NCBI GenBank assembly: GCA_019359535.1
Contig: JAHHHE010000022.1
Location: forward strand, 1 to 40,139
Origin: Gloeocapsa sp. UFS-A4-WI-NPMV-4B04
Lineage (GTDB): Bacteria; Cyanobacteriota; Cyanobacteriia; Cyanobacteriales; Chroococcidiopsidaceae
DNA: 40,139 nucleotides
Direction of reading: 5' to 3'
The notes beneath the pieces were generated by a model that was not told the DNA's origin, made no database searches, and saw only the letters and a list, made by a program, of their open reading frames with translations. This document shows, piece by piece, positions 8,650-16,981 of the stretch (its first letter is position 1; every line of letters starts with the position of its first letter). The translations under genes were made by a program, and so were the position numbers.

Positions 8650-9598
8650 ATGACAAAAGAATGGGCAATTCGTACTTGTGGACTGACAAAACAATTTGAT
8701 CGCCACATTGCGGTTACTGATGTTGATTTACAGATCCAATCAGGTGAAGTTTATGGACTAATTGGTCCCAATGGAGCCGGAAAAACAACGCTGATTCGGA
8801 TGTTGGCCGCAGCGTCAGAACCAACAAGTGGTGAAATTTATCTTAATGGCGATCGCCTACTGCTAGATCAAAGCAGCTCAAGACTGAAGCGGCAATTGGG
8901 CTACTTGCCCGATGATTTCCCCCTTTATAACGATTTAACAGTATGGGACTACCTAGACTATTTTGCGCGGCTGTATCGCTTACGAGAACCCCGCCGTAGT
9001 CAACGTTTGCGAGAGGTATTGGAATTGGTACAGCTAACTCATAAGCGCAATAGTTTGATTACTACACTTTCGCGGGGAATGAAACAGCGTCTCAGTCTGG
9101 CGCGGACAATTTCACGAACCAATTTTGCTACTGCTTGATGAGCCAGTTTCTGGTCTCGATCCAATTGCGCGGATGCAGTTTCGGGAAATTATCAAAGTTT
9201 TGCAAGAAGCAGGAATGACGATTTTGATTTCGTCTCATGTCCTCAGTGATTTAGCTCAACTGTGTACCTCAATAGGAATTATGGAGCTTGGTTATTTAGT
9301 GGAAAGCGCGTCACTACAGCAACTTTACCAACGTCTCAGCCGTCAGCAAATTTTTATATCCACGCTAGGGGAACTAGATGCACTTAAAACTCAACTGAAT
9401 AACCATCCTTTAGTCGAAGATTGGGAAATATTGTCAGGACAAGAGCGTGTCAGCGTTTACTTTTCCGGTACTCAACAAGATTGTGCTTTGTTGTTGCGAT
9501 CGCTAATTTTATCTGGAATCCCCCTAACAGAATTTCATTGCACTCAAGAAGACCTAGAATCTATCTTCCTCAAGCTAGGTCACAAGCAAGCATCTTAA
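8650..9598 (+). pseudogene. ABC transporter ATP-binding protein, frameshifted
   Basis: ATPase of an ABC-2-type exporter. Frame one (8650-9138) gives the Walker A GPNGAGKTTLIRML and the signature LSRGMKQRLSLARTI, and then runs off into ISRTNFATA and a stop. Frame two, entered by about position 9106-9115, gives HEPILLLLDEPVSGLDP (Walker B and D-loop) and ILISSHVLSDLAQL (H-loop), ending at 9598. Joined, the two make a complete 310-residue family-length ATPase. The break lies within the bases coding for TISRT, where one extra base or two missing bases restore the expected LART-I-HEP reading. It is either a real inactivating mutation, programmed frameshifting, or a sequencing error. The intact permease follows at 9660. 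Confidence 0.85.
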
Positions 9599-9659
9599 AT
9601 AGGGGTCAGGGATTAGGGAATTGCTAAATACTTAGAGATATATTGGAGAATTTTATATT

Positions 9660-11372
9660 ATGAAACTTAACTGGCTTGAGCGGCTGGGCGACTGGAATCC
9701 TCAGCTAATGCGAGAACTAAAAGGACGACTCAAGCCACGTAATTTATTAATTGCAGGCACAATTTCCCTCGTTGGTCAATTTTTGTTGCTCCTATTAGCC
9801 CAAGCTCAATTACCGAATGGGATACGGATAGGTGGAATTGATGACCAAAACAAATATTGCACAGGTAATCTCGTTGAATACTCACTGCCTACGTGCCTTC
9901 AGGATACCTTGGGTAACTTTGTTATTAACTGGCAATTATGGTGGCTCGAACTGTTTGTATACCTAAGTGTAATTGGCATTTTTGCGCTGATAGTGGTAGG
10001 AACTTACCTGCTAATCAGTGATTTGGCTCACGAAGAACGTCGGGGTACGCTTAATTTCATTCGACTTAGCCCCCAATCACCAGAAAATATTTTAGTTGGT
10101 AAATTGCTGGGAGTTCCAATTCTGCTTTATCTAGTAGCAGTTTTAGCTGTTCCTTTGCATTTATGGGCGGGAATAGCTGCTCAAATTTCTTTAATTCTGA
10201 TTTTGAGCTTTTATGGCGTGCTTATTGCCGCTTGCTTCTTCTTTTACAGTGCTGCACTACTATTTGGTTTAGTTAGCTCTTGGCTAGGCGGGTTTCAAGC
10301 TTGGTTAGGCAGTGGCGGAGTTTTAATTTTACTGTGTATTGCTAGTTTCAAACGGATATTCAATATCCCATTTGATTGGCTAAATCTATTTTCTCCTTCA
10401 TTGATAATCCACTATTTAATTGCGGCAACTGGTTTAAATCCAAAACTTTTATTATTTTCCTATCTTTTTATCCATGACTTACAATGGTTTTACTTACCGG
10501 TAGGAGTTAGTACGCTGATTGTGGTCAGTTTACTAGCGTTAAATTATGGTTTGTGGACGTACTGGTGCTGGCAAGCTTTAAAGCGACGATTTCCTAATTC
10601 AACTAAGGCAATATTGAGTAAGCAACAGAGTTATTTGCTAGTTGTCTGCTTTCAGGTGATGAGTTTAGGATTCGCTCTCCAATGGGTATTTGACGACGGG
10701 GGTTCTCCAACAAACCCAGGAGAGCCAACGCTGTACTTTAACTTCAATTGCCTACTTTTACTCGGTACATTGCTCTTTTTAGGTTTAACTGTGGCACTGA
10801 CACCTCCCTACCAAAGTTTGCAAGACTGGGCGCGATATGGAAGAAAACAAGGTTCCAGCCGCAAAAACTTTTGGAATAAAGCATTGGTGCAAGATTTGAT
10901 TTGGGGTGAAAAAAGCCCAGCAATAGTAGCGATCGCTCTGAATTTAATTATCACAGCTACTTTTTTAGCTCCCTGGGCTATGTTTGGGTTGGAGGAGCAG
11001 TACAAAGTTCCAGCCCTCTTAAGTTTACTTATCAGTTTTAACCTCATTTTAATTTATGCTGCGATCGCTCACCTGATCGTGTTAAGGCGGACTCAAAAAC
11101 AGATTTGGGTTGTTGGCACACTGAGCGCTGTAGTTCTATTACCTACGTTCATTTATGGCTTTCTATCGTTCCTTGCTCCTCAGAAAATGGCTGGGTTAGC
11201 TCTATTTACACCCTTTGCTTGGGCTGCAATAGAATCCGCCAGCACGACAACAGTTTTTTTGTCACTGCTAGTTCAGTGGGGCATATTAACATTATTGACT
11301 TTGCAGATAACGCGCCAGTTGAGAAAAGCAGGCGAGTCTACGTCCATTGCTTTGTTTGCGGCAAATAGATAG
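9660..11372 (+). CDS. ABC-2-type transporter permease
   Basis: A 570-residue membrane protein with about twelve hydrophobic segments. Between the second and third it has DLAHEERRGTLNFIRLSPQS, matching the coupling-helix region of ABC-2 permeases (EEERGTLELLLLSP type) that docks on the ATPase. It starts 61 bp after the frameshifted ATPase gene on the same strand and is very likely its partner. Substrate is unknown. The permease reading frame is intact over its full length, which suggests either that the ATPase lesion is recent or that the lesion is not real. The next gene is convergent, with its stop at 11394. Confidence 0.85.
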   Translation: MKLNWLERLGDWNPQLMRELKGRLKPRNLLIAGTISLVGQFLLLLLAQAQLPNGIRIGGIDDQNKYCTGNLVEYSLPTCLQDTLGNFVINWQLWWLELFVYLSVIGIFALIVVGTYLLISDLAHEERRGTLNFIRLSPQSPENILVGKLLGVPILLYLVAVLAVPLHLWAGIAAQISLILILSFYGVLIAACFFFYSAALLFGLVSSWLGGFQAWLGSGGVLILLCIASFKRIFNIPFDWLNLFSPSLIIHYLIAATGLNPKLLLFSYLFIHDLQWFYLPVGVSTLIVVSLLALNYGLWTYWCWQALKRRFPNSTKAILSKQQSYLLVVCFQVMSLGFALQWVFDDGGSPTNPGEPTLYFNFNCLLLLGTLLFLGLTVALTPPYQSLQDWARYGRKQGSSRKNFWNKALVQDLIWGEKSPAIVAIALNLIITATFLAPWAMFGLEEQYKVPALLSLLISFNLILIYAAIAHLIVLRRTQKQIWVVGTLSAVVLLPTFIYGFLSFLAPQKMAGLALFTPFAWAAIESASTTTVFLSLLVQWGILTLLTLQITRQLRKAGESTSIALFAANR

Positions 11373-11393
11373 GGAGTTATAAAATGATTTTCC

Positions 11394-12281
11394 CTAGCCC
11401 TTTTTTAGCGCTTTTTTTACTAATTCTGGAATCTCAGAAGGGCGTTGGGCGATCGCAACTTTTGCTTCTTTAAAAGCTGCTAATTTGCTTTGTGCTGTAC
11501 CAACATTAGCTCCACGTCCGACAACAGCCGCTAAATTTCCAGTATGACCCCAATGTTTTCCAGCTGGTGCTTGTCTCCCGGTAATGTATGCAATTACAGG
11601 TTTATCAATTGCTTCGGCTATGTAACGCGCGGCGGCTTCTTCGCTGTTCCCACCAGGTTCACCGATTAAGACAATTGCCTGTGTAGTTTCATCTTCATCC
11701 AGAATTTGCAGCCATTGAAGAAACGACGAGCCAATAATCGTATCACTACCTATGCTGACACCAATCGACTGTCCTAGCCCGGCTGTGGTCAACTGTAAAG
11801 CGATTTCATATGTAAGGGTGCTGCTGCGGCTAACAATTCCTACTTCTCCTGGAGTATAAAATTCACTGGCATGAGTACCCAGGAGAATTTTTGCTGGCAC
11901 AATAATGCCGGGACTATTTGGCCCCACAATTAAAGTTTCTGTTGCCTCTGCTATCCGCAGCAAGTGAACCATATCTAAAGGAGGCATTCCGGCTGAGATG
12001 ATAATAATCTGCTTAATGCCAGCAGCGATCGCTTCTAAGGCAGCATCTAGGGCTTGGTAAGGTGGGACAAAAATAATGGTGGTATCAACTGGCCCCACTT
12101 CTGCTAGCGCTTGTTCAACTAAATCAAACACCGGAATATCACCCAAAGTCTGGCCGCCATGACCCGGATTAATTCCAGCTACCACATTCGTACCGTAAGC
12201 TTTCATGCGAACTGCATGAGTTGACGAACTGAGTTCGTATAAGCCTTGAATTAAAACTTTACTCTCAGGCGTTAATTTCAT
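11394..12281 (-). CDS. sucD: succinate--CoA ligase subunit alpha, divergent
   Basis: CoA-binding half of a succinyl-CoA synthetase-type ligase. The 295 residues carry a Rossmann CoA-binding domain (GINPGHGGQTLGDIPVF) and a ligase domain with the phosphohistidine His246 in GKHWGHTGN, the same number as in the E. coli enzyme. Two changes stand out: GPNSPGII has Ser123 where the typical enzyme has Cys (GPNCPG), and SRSSTLTYE replaces SRSGTLTYE. It overlaps the end of sucC as TAATG, so the two subunits are translationally coupled. Cyanobacteria do carry SucCD even though their TCA cycle is modified. The acyl substrate could differ from succinate. Confidence 0.87.
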   Translation of the reverse strand: MKLTPESKVLIQGLYELSSSTHAVRMKAYGTNVVAGINPGHGGQTLGDIPVFDLVEQALAEVGPVDTTIIFVPPYQALDAALEAIAAGIKQIIIISAGMPPLDMVHLLRIAEATETLIVGPNSPGIIVPAKILLGTHASEFYTPGEVGIVSRSSTLTYEIALQLTTAGLGQSIGVSIGSDTIIGSSFLQWLQILDEDETTQAIVLIGEPGGNSEEAAARYIAEAIDKPVIAYITGRQAPAGKHWGHTGNLAAVVGRGANVGTAQSKLAAFKEAKVAIAQRPSEIPELVKKALKKG

Positions 12282-13468
12282 TAGCGTTTAGCAGCATTTA
12301 CCTTAGCAAGACGGACTGTTTGCTCTACGGCTTCATCCAAATTTTCTACCAGTGGCACTTGCACAGTTTTTAATTGCTCTCTGGCTGCCTCTAATTCAAG
12401 ATCGGCAAGGCGGACAATTAAGCCAGGATAAGGGTGTGAGCGTGTTTTACTAGCAGGGGGACGATCTTCGTGGCGTTGGATAAAATTGGTAATTACTGAG
12501 GCTATTTCTAGAGCAGTAGGAACGCTACCCACGATATTTACCAACACAACTTTAATATTTTTACTTTGATAGAGAAATTCTAGACCAAGGGCTAGGCGAT
12601 CGCAAAAGGCAAGCGGTGATGTATTTAAGTTGCGCCCGTGTCCGACATTTAGACAAGTAGCTGGCTTGCTACCAGCATCGGTTACTAAATCCAAAGTCGC
12701 CATTACAAGTCCTGCTCCATTGCCTAAAATGCCGATATTGCCAGAAGGTTCGACTTCTTCCCAGCTACCTAACATTGCAGTAGGGTATTGACTATTGGCA
12801 CGGTTCGCCTTTTTTTCTGCCATCACAGCAATGTCTGGATGCCGCGCGATCGCCCGATCATTGACTGTCACTTTACCATCAAGCGCCATCACTTCATCTA
12901 GGGAACTAACGCCGAGCGGATTTATTTCCACCAAATCCAAGTCTTTCTGCACAAACAGCTGATACATTTTCTCGATAATATCGCTGACTGACTGAATCAG
13001 CGTACCAGTTAATCCCATTTTCAGCGTCAATCTTCGTGCATAAAACGGGGAAAATTCTTGCTCCACTACAACTTGTTGCAGCAGTTCTGGAGACGATTCC
13101 ACATCAACGCCGCCTTGAGGAGAGCCTAGAAGCACTGGTCTACGCACAGCAGCATCTAGCACGACTGCCAGGTAAAATTCTCGTTCAGCGTCATACTTTG
13201 CCTCCGCCAGCAGCACTTCGGGAAATTCCCCTAGAATTGGCAAGTGAAAAATTGTCTGAGCGGCTGCGATCGCATCAATCGTGTTTTCTACAAATTTTAC
13301 CCCACCAGCTCGACCTCTTCCACCAGTCCGAACTTGGGATTTGAGGACGACTGGATACGGAATTTTCAATCCCTTAAGATCGCTAGGACGGTCAATTCGT
13401 TGAGATGGCAATACTGGAATCCCCATCTCCCTAAACCATTCCTTAGCTTGGTACTCTAACAAATCCAT
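12281..13468 (-). CDS. sucC: succinate--CoA ligase subunit beta, divergent
   Basis: Nucleotide-binding (ATP-grasp) half of the ligase, 395 residues. Features: DLLEYQAKEWFREMGIPVLPS at the start, LKSQVRTGGRGRAGGVKF matching the KAQVxxGGRGKAGG nucleotide loop, LVEINPLGV with the metal-binding acidic/Asn pair, and GNGAGLVMATLDLV with CLNVGHG. In the CoA-ligase tail the usual NIFGGI reads NIVGSV, a further mark of divergence. It is the first gene of a two-gene operon with sucD, whose ATG overlaps its stop codon. The start ATG is at 13468. The pair would make or use acyl-CoA at the cost of ATP in the cytoplasm. Confidence 0.87.
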   Translation of the reverse strand: MDLLEYQAKEWFREMGIPVLPSQRIDRPSDLKGLKIPYPVVLKSQVRTGGRGRAGGVKFVENTIDAIAAAQTIFHLPILGEFPEVLLAEAKYDAEREFYLAVVLDAAVRRPVLLGSPQGGVDVESSPELLQQVVVEQEFSPFYARRLTLKMGLTGTLIQSVSDIIEKMYQLFVQKDLDLVEINPLGVSSLDEVMALDGKVTVNDRAIARHPDIAVMAEKKANRANSQYPTAMLGSWEEVEPSGNIGILGNGAGLVMATLDLVTDAGSKPATCLNVGHGRNLNTSPLAFCDRLALGLEFLYQSKNIKVVLVNIVGSVPTALEIASVITNFIQRHEDRPPASKTRSHPYPGLIVRLADLELEAAREQLKTVQVPLVENLDEAVEQTVRLAKVNAAKR

Positions 13469-13749
13469 CTTTTTTAGGGGTAATGGGCGCTCTTTTTAGG
13501 GGCTAAAAGACTGACAAATCATTATTCCTCATCCCCTTTTTCTTCGTTTCTAATTCTTAGTCTACATATCCTAGTCCCTAGTCTTGCTATTTTGCCAATC
13601 TTGAGTAGCAACGATGCCATAAAAGCGCCGTCACGAAGTATCTACGATTTTAGGTTGTAATACTTTGTAATAGCAGAAATAATTATAAATTCACCAGATT
13701 ATTGTAGCTGCAATGTGTAGTGAATACGAAGATTGTAAACCATCAGAAG

Positions 13750-13956
13750 CTACACAATTACTTCTCCAACTGATTTTAAAATCCAATTACTACTTGCTTT
13801 TGCCTCACCTTTACGGCAAAGGGTAGCAACGGCTTCTAAATTTTTAACGCTACGGGCTACAAATACTAACTTAATGCCCATAAATTCTTGTGTTAAAAAT
13901 TCTACCAAAGCTGAATTAATGTTAAAAAATATACTAATAATTGGAGGTAATCTATT
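13750..13956 (-). pseudogene. possible coding remnant, unrecognised
   Basis: A minus-strand frame of about 68 codons, open between stops at 13959 and 13750, reads with protein-like composition (SALVEFLTQEFMGIKLVFVA, then RSVKNLEAVATLCRKGEAKA). The only ATG would give 44 residues starting MGIKLVFVA, with no clear ribosome binding site. I do not recognise the family. It may be a decayed 3' end of a gene or an AT-rich chance frame. Confidence 0.25.
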
Positions 13957-14003
13957 TTAATTTTGGTGTAAATGAAGGCATTACTGATATTTTATCGATC
14001 AAA

Positions 14004-14176
14004 TATAGCAGCCCTAAATAATTTATAAAATTATCTCCTTCTTTCTTTCCTTCTTGGCGCTCTAGCCTGCGGCAAGCCGCTAGCGCGTCTATGTGACGCA
14101 ACGCGGTAGCCTGCGGCAAAACGCTTTGCGTTTACGTTTAAAAAATAGGTTTCACAACTCAGGTAGGATTGCTATA
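14004..14176. mobile_element. MITE-like element, copy B (173 bp)
   Basis: Starts TATAGCAGCCCTAAATAATT and ends TCAGGTAGGATTGCTATA, matching both ends of the copy at 1918-2038. The core block TAGCCTGCGGCAA is present twice here (near 14067 and 14108), which accounts for the extra 50 or so bases. The ends are inverse complementary and bounded by TA. No coding capacity. Orientation is the same as copy A. It lies just downstream of the fetB-like stop codon. Confidence 0.7.
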
Positions 14177-14209
14177 TTCTGCCGTAACTATCTATCACCT
14201 GATGAGCAA

Positions 14210-14983
14210 CTAAGCTATAGAATTAAAAAACTGTCGACACAGCCCATAAGTAACTAATAGCGTAGTTATCAGATTAGCAAAGGCAAGCATGAACATAATT
14301 AATATCTGATATGAAGCTGCATCAAGTGGATTAATTCCACTTAATAATTGACCTGTCATAATTCCGGGGAGAGTTACTAAACCTACTACCATCATTGAGT
14401 TTAAAGTAGAAATCAAGCCAGCTTTAATAGCATCTTTGCGGTATTGAGTCACTGCTTGTTGTGGAGTTGCGCCTAAGCTCAAGTGCGTTTCAATTTCTAG
14501 CTGGCTAGCATTAATGGTACTCACCAGCCGTTCTCCGGCGATCGCTGCCGCATTCATAGCATTTCCGATTATAATTCCAGCTAGCGGAATTAAATACTGC
14601 GCCTCATACCATTTTTGTGGTTGAATGATTAGCAAATTTGTATAACTGAGTGTTAAAACGGTACTGACTAAAATTGACACCCACACTAAGGGCAATAGCG
14701 TTGGGTACTTTTTGCTAATCTGATTTCGGGCGATAACAGCAGCAATCGTTAGCATTATCGCTAAAAAGACCATTACAGCCCAAGGATTGTCAAAAGCAAA
14801 AACGAATGCTAAAAGATATCCCAATACCAGTAACTGGAGGATAGTTCTAGCAGATGCTAGAGCTAAACTCAATTCTAGTCCTAACTGCTCCCACGCAGAT
14901 AATCCAATGGTGATCGCGATCATTGCCAAAGCTAAAACTAAATCTACGACATCTAGCTGAATCAAATCCTCCACCAATGCCAT
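14210..14983 (-). CDS. fetB: FetB-type (UPF0014) iron export ABC permease
   Basis: A 257-residue polytopic membrane protein of the UPF0014/YbbM family. In E. coli FetB pairs with the ATPase FetA to export iron and help oxidative-stress resistance. Typical landmarks are ARTILQLLVLGYLL, LIPLAGIIIGNAMNAAAIA, the cytoplasmic segment HLSLGATPQQAV with KDAIKAGLISTLNSMMVVGLV, and LPGIMTGQLLSG. About seven membrane segments are visible. A Shine-Dalgarno-like GAGGAGG abuts the ATG at 14983, which is unusually close, so initiation at the TTG or GTG two to three codons later is possible. No FetA-type ATPase is adjacent, making this an orphan permease here. Confidence 0.88.
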   Translation of the reverse strand: MALVEDLIQLDVVDLVLALAMIAITIGLSAWEQLGLELSLALASARTILQLLVLGYLLAFVFAFDNPWAVMVFLAIMLTIAAVIARNQISKKYPTLLPLVWVSILVSTVLTLSYTNLLIIQPQKWYEAQYLIPLAGIIIGNAMNAAAIAGERLVSTINASQLEIETHLSLGATPQQAVTQYRKDAIKAGLISTLNSMMVVGLVTLPGIMTGQLLSGINPLDAASYQILIMFMLAFANLITTLLVTYGLCRQFFNSIA

Positions 14984-15955
14984 ACCTCCTCAGATTTTGT
15001 ATTTGATTTTGCCAAGTGAGTATTGAATAATAAACCTCTTGCATTTTACCTCCATAGGTAAGAGCTATAATTCCTTCAAAGCTTGAAGTCACCGATTGAA
15101 TAGACTGTGCATCCTAATTTACAAATCATTTTATAGCTACCACAAAAGTAATCGCCCTCAATTTTAGATTTGGGCTATACTACGACCTAAATACTTTTTA
15201 CTTCTAAAGCTTTATCTTCAAACTGAAAAATGGTACTTACAAGCCATCACTTAGGGCTAAGTCATGGTAATGTTCTAATTTATGAATTAAGCTCTTTTTC
15301 AAGTTTGTGAATTATGTTCTTTTTCGAGATTCACCAAACTTGTTATAAGTTTTTATTTTAGCAAAGAGAATATACTTAGTGTCAAGGTCATTACTTTAGT
15401 GGTTTTGAATACCAGTGCTTTTAGCTATAAAACTTCAAAATCTATAGCTATTTAGTAAATTTATAGTATATTTATACTAGCTTGTTCAATAATAATACTG
15501 AAATTAAGAAATTTATAAGCTAGTTTTTGTTTAACGAATCGAAGCTCAAATAAAGTTTAAGAACTGGCATTTAAAAAATACGTATAAAATTATACTTATC
15601 ACTCGACAGTCCTGGAAAAAATAGCTAATCTATAAGCTTATCTCTAAAATACTTAAAAATTTTTCTATTTCTTTTGGCACATCGCCTGTGTAATCGACTA
15701 TAAATGATTAATAGTTACAGTTTAAACTATAAGGTAATTAGCAAAGGGATATCTTTAGTGTCAACACAATTCCAATGCTAGCTGTAGTCTATTAGCTGGA
15801 AGATAGTCAAACTACTTTTAACTCTAAACATACAATATGAGCAGTATTAGTTTTTAACGTTTAATTTATTATCTTATTTGAATCAACTAAGAAAATGCAA
15901 TTTTAAAAATTGCTAATGATAGCTTTGCTAGTAACAATTAACAACTAGGACTTTA
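14984..15955. other. 970 bp AT-rich gene-free region
   Basis: A strongly AT-rich stretch between divergently transcribed genes with no credible coding frame. It contains a direct repeat of about 27 bp (15358-15385 and 15738-15764), a shorter direct repeat of TGAATTA-CTCTTTTTC type near 15282-15325, and an inverted repeat ACTAGCTT/AAGCTAGT at 15476-15483 and 15517-15524 followed by five Ts. Its base composition resembles the adjacent sulfotransferase gene and differs from the rest of the window, so region and gene may have arrived together. Confidence 0.5.
15358..15764 (+). repeat. imperfect direct repeat pair
   Basis: TTAGCAAAGAGAATATACTT then AGTGTCAA at 15358-15385 recurs as TTAGCAAAGGGATATCTTTA then GTGTCAA at 15738-15764, 380 bp apart in the AT-rich spacer upstream of the sulfotransferase gene. 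It could be a duplicated regulatory segment or the mark of a small insertion. Confidence 0.4.
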
Positions 15956-16819
15956 ATGAAAATGAAAAACTCACTTCCTTTATTGACTTACTTTGGACAT
16001 CATAAAGCAGCTAGTACATGGGCAGTATCCATAATTCAGCAAGTTTGTAAAGATATAGGCTTGAAGCATATTCGTGTAGCAAGTGAAAAAGTATTTGATT
16101 TTGACTTAAAAAACTTTATAGAACGAGAAAAGCCTGACTTTCTTAGTTATACAAATGCAGAGTTTAAGCATATTAAAGAATTAGAAAACTTTAAAGGTTT
16201 TCACATTATAAGAGATCCAAGAGATATTTTAGTTTCTGCTTACTTTTCACACCTTTATAGTCACCCAACAGAACAATGGACAAAACTTGTGGAACATAGA
16301 GATAAGCTGGGTAACTTATCTAAGGATGAAGGTCTATTGTTAGAGATGGAATTTAGAAAGAACCAATTTGAGGCTATGTATAATTGGGATTATTCCTTAC
16401 CTAATATCTATGAAATAAAAATGGAAGACCTTGTAATTAATCCTTACAAGAAGTTTGTTGATATATTTGAGTTTTTGGGAATTGTTGATGAGTCTCAACT
16501 AGGATTAAAAGAGCGTTTTTCATACCTTTTGGGGACGGCAGTTAATCGTTTCAACCAGAAAAGTAAAGTAAGTGTGCCTTTTGGATTAGCAGCAGAGAAA
16601 CTTCCAGCAGAGAGAGTGTTAGGTATTGTATATACATATGAGTTCTCTAAACTAGCAGGGGGTAGAAGTCTTGGGCAAGAAGATGTAAAAAGTCACTACC
16701 GTAAAGGAGTATCTGGAGATTGGAAAAATCATCTTAAAGAAGACCACATTAAATTATTTAAGGAAAAATACAATGGATTATTAATCAAGTTAGGGTATGA
16801 ATCAAACGCTGAGTGGTAA
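15956..16819 (+). CDS. sulfotransferase domain protein
   Basis: A 287-residue PAPS-dependent sulfotransferase-like protein. The 5'-phosphosulfate loop GHHKAASTW (residues 14-22, with Lys17) and the 3'-phosphate-binding strand HIIRDPRDILVSAYFSH (Arg86, Ser94) are both visible and correctly placed. The middle carries the later helix with IKMEDLVINPYKKF. No signal peptide. Codon use is AT-rich and lysine-rich compared with its neighbours, which suggests horizontal transfer. It stands alone, preceded by a long AT-rich spacer. Possible acceptors are a glycan, lipid or small molecule; no glycosyltransferase is adjacent to help decide. Confidence 0.8.
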   Translation: MKMKNSLPLLTYFGHHKAASTWAVSIIQQVCKDIGLKHIRVASEKVFDFDLKNFIEREKPDFLSYTNAEFKHIKELENFKGFHIIRDPRDILVSAYFSHLYSHPTEQWTKLVEHRDKLGNLSKDEGLLLEMEFRKNQFEAMYNWDYSLPNIYEIKMEDLVINPYKKFVDIFEFLGIVDESQLGLKERFSYLLGTAVNRFNQKSKVSVPFGLAAEKLPAERVLGIVYTYEFSKLAGGRSLGQEDVKSHYRKGVSGDWKNHLKEDHIKLFKEKYNGLLIKLGYESNAEW

Positions 16820-16923
16820 AAGTGGCTTTGGCAGATTTATATTAAAGCAAAATTAAGCGTTGTAATTTGATTCGAGTTATAGCAGCTTGAATCATATCCG
16901 ACAACTATTTTAATTAAATTGGC

Positions 16924-16953
16924 TGAAAAAACAGGCTAGTAGTCTAGCCTGTT
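16924..16953 (-). terminator. intrinsic terminator
   Basis: A perfect ten-base stem AACAGGCTAG/CTAGCCTGTT with a four-base loop. On the minus strand it is followed by a run of six Ts (GTTTTTTCAGCC), so it is a classic rho-independent terminator for the gene that stops at 16982. On the plus strand the run is absent, though the hairpin could still help end the sulfotransferase transcript. Confidence 0.85.
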
Positions 16954-16981
16954 CAAAATGATCTTATGTGCTTCAGCAATA

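Larger units (their letters stand above)
13469..14209. other. 740 bp gene-poor stretch
   Basis: Between sucC and the fetB-like gene. It contains the upstream region of sucC, a possible coding remnant on the minus strand at 13750-13956, and a MITE-like element at 14004-14176. Nothing else recognisable is present. Confidence 0.5.

Noticed and set aside
14847..15092. 81-residue frame overlapping the fetB-like start
   Set aside because: It overlaps fetB in another frame and its C-terminal half mirrors fetB bases; only the first 35 residues are outside.
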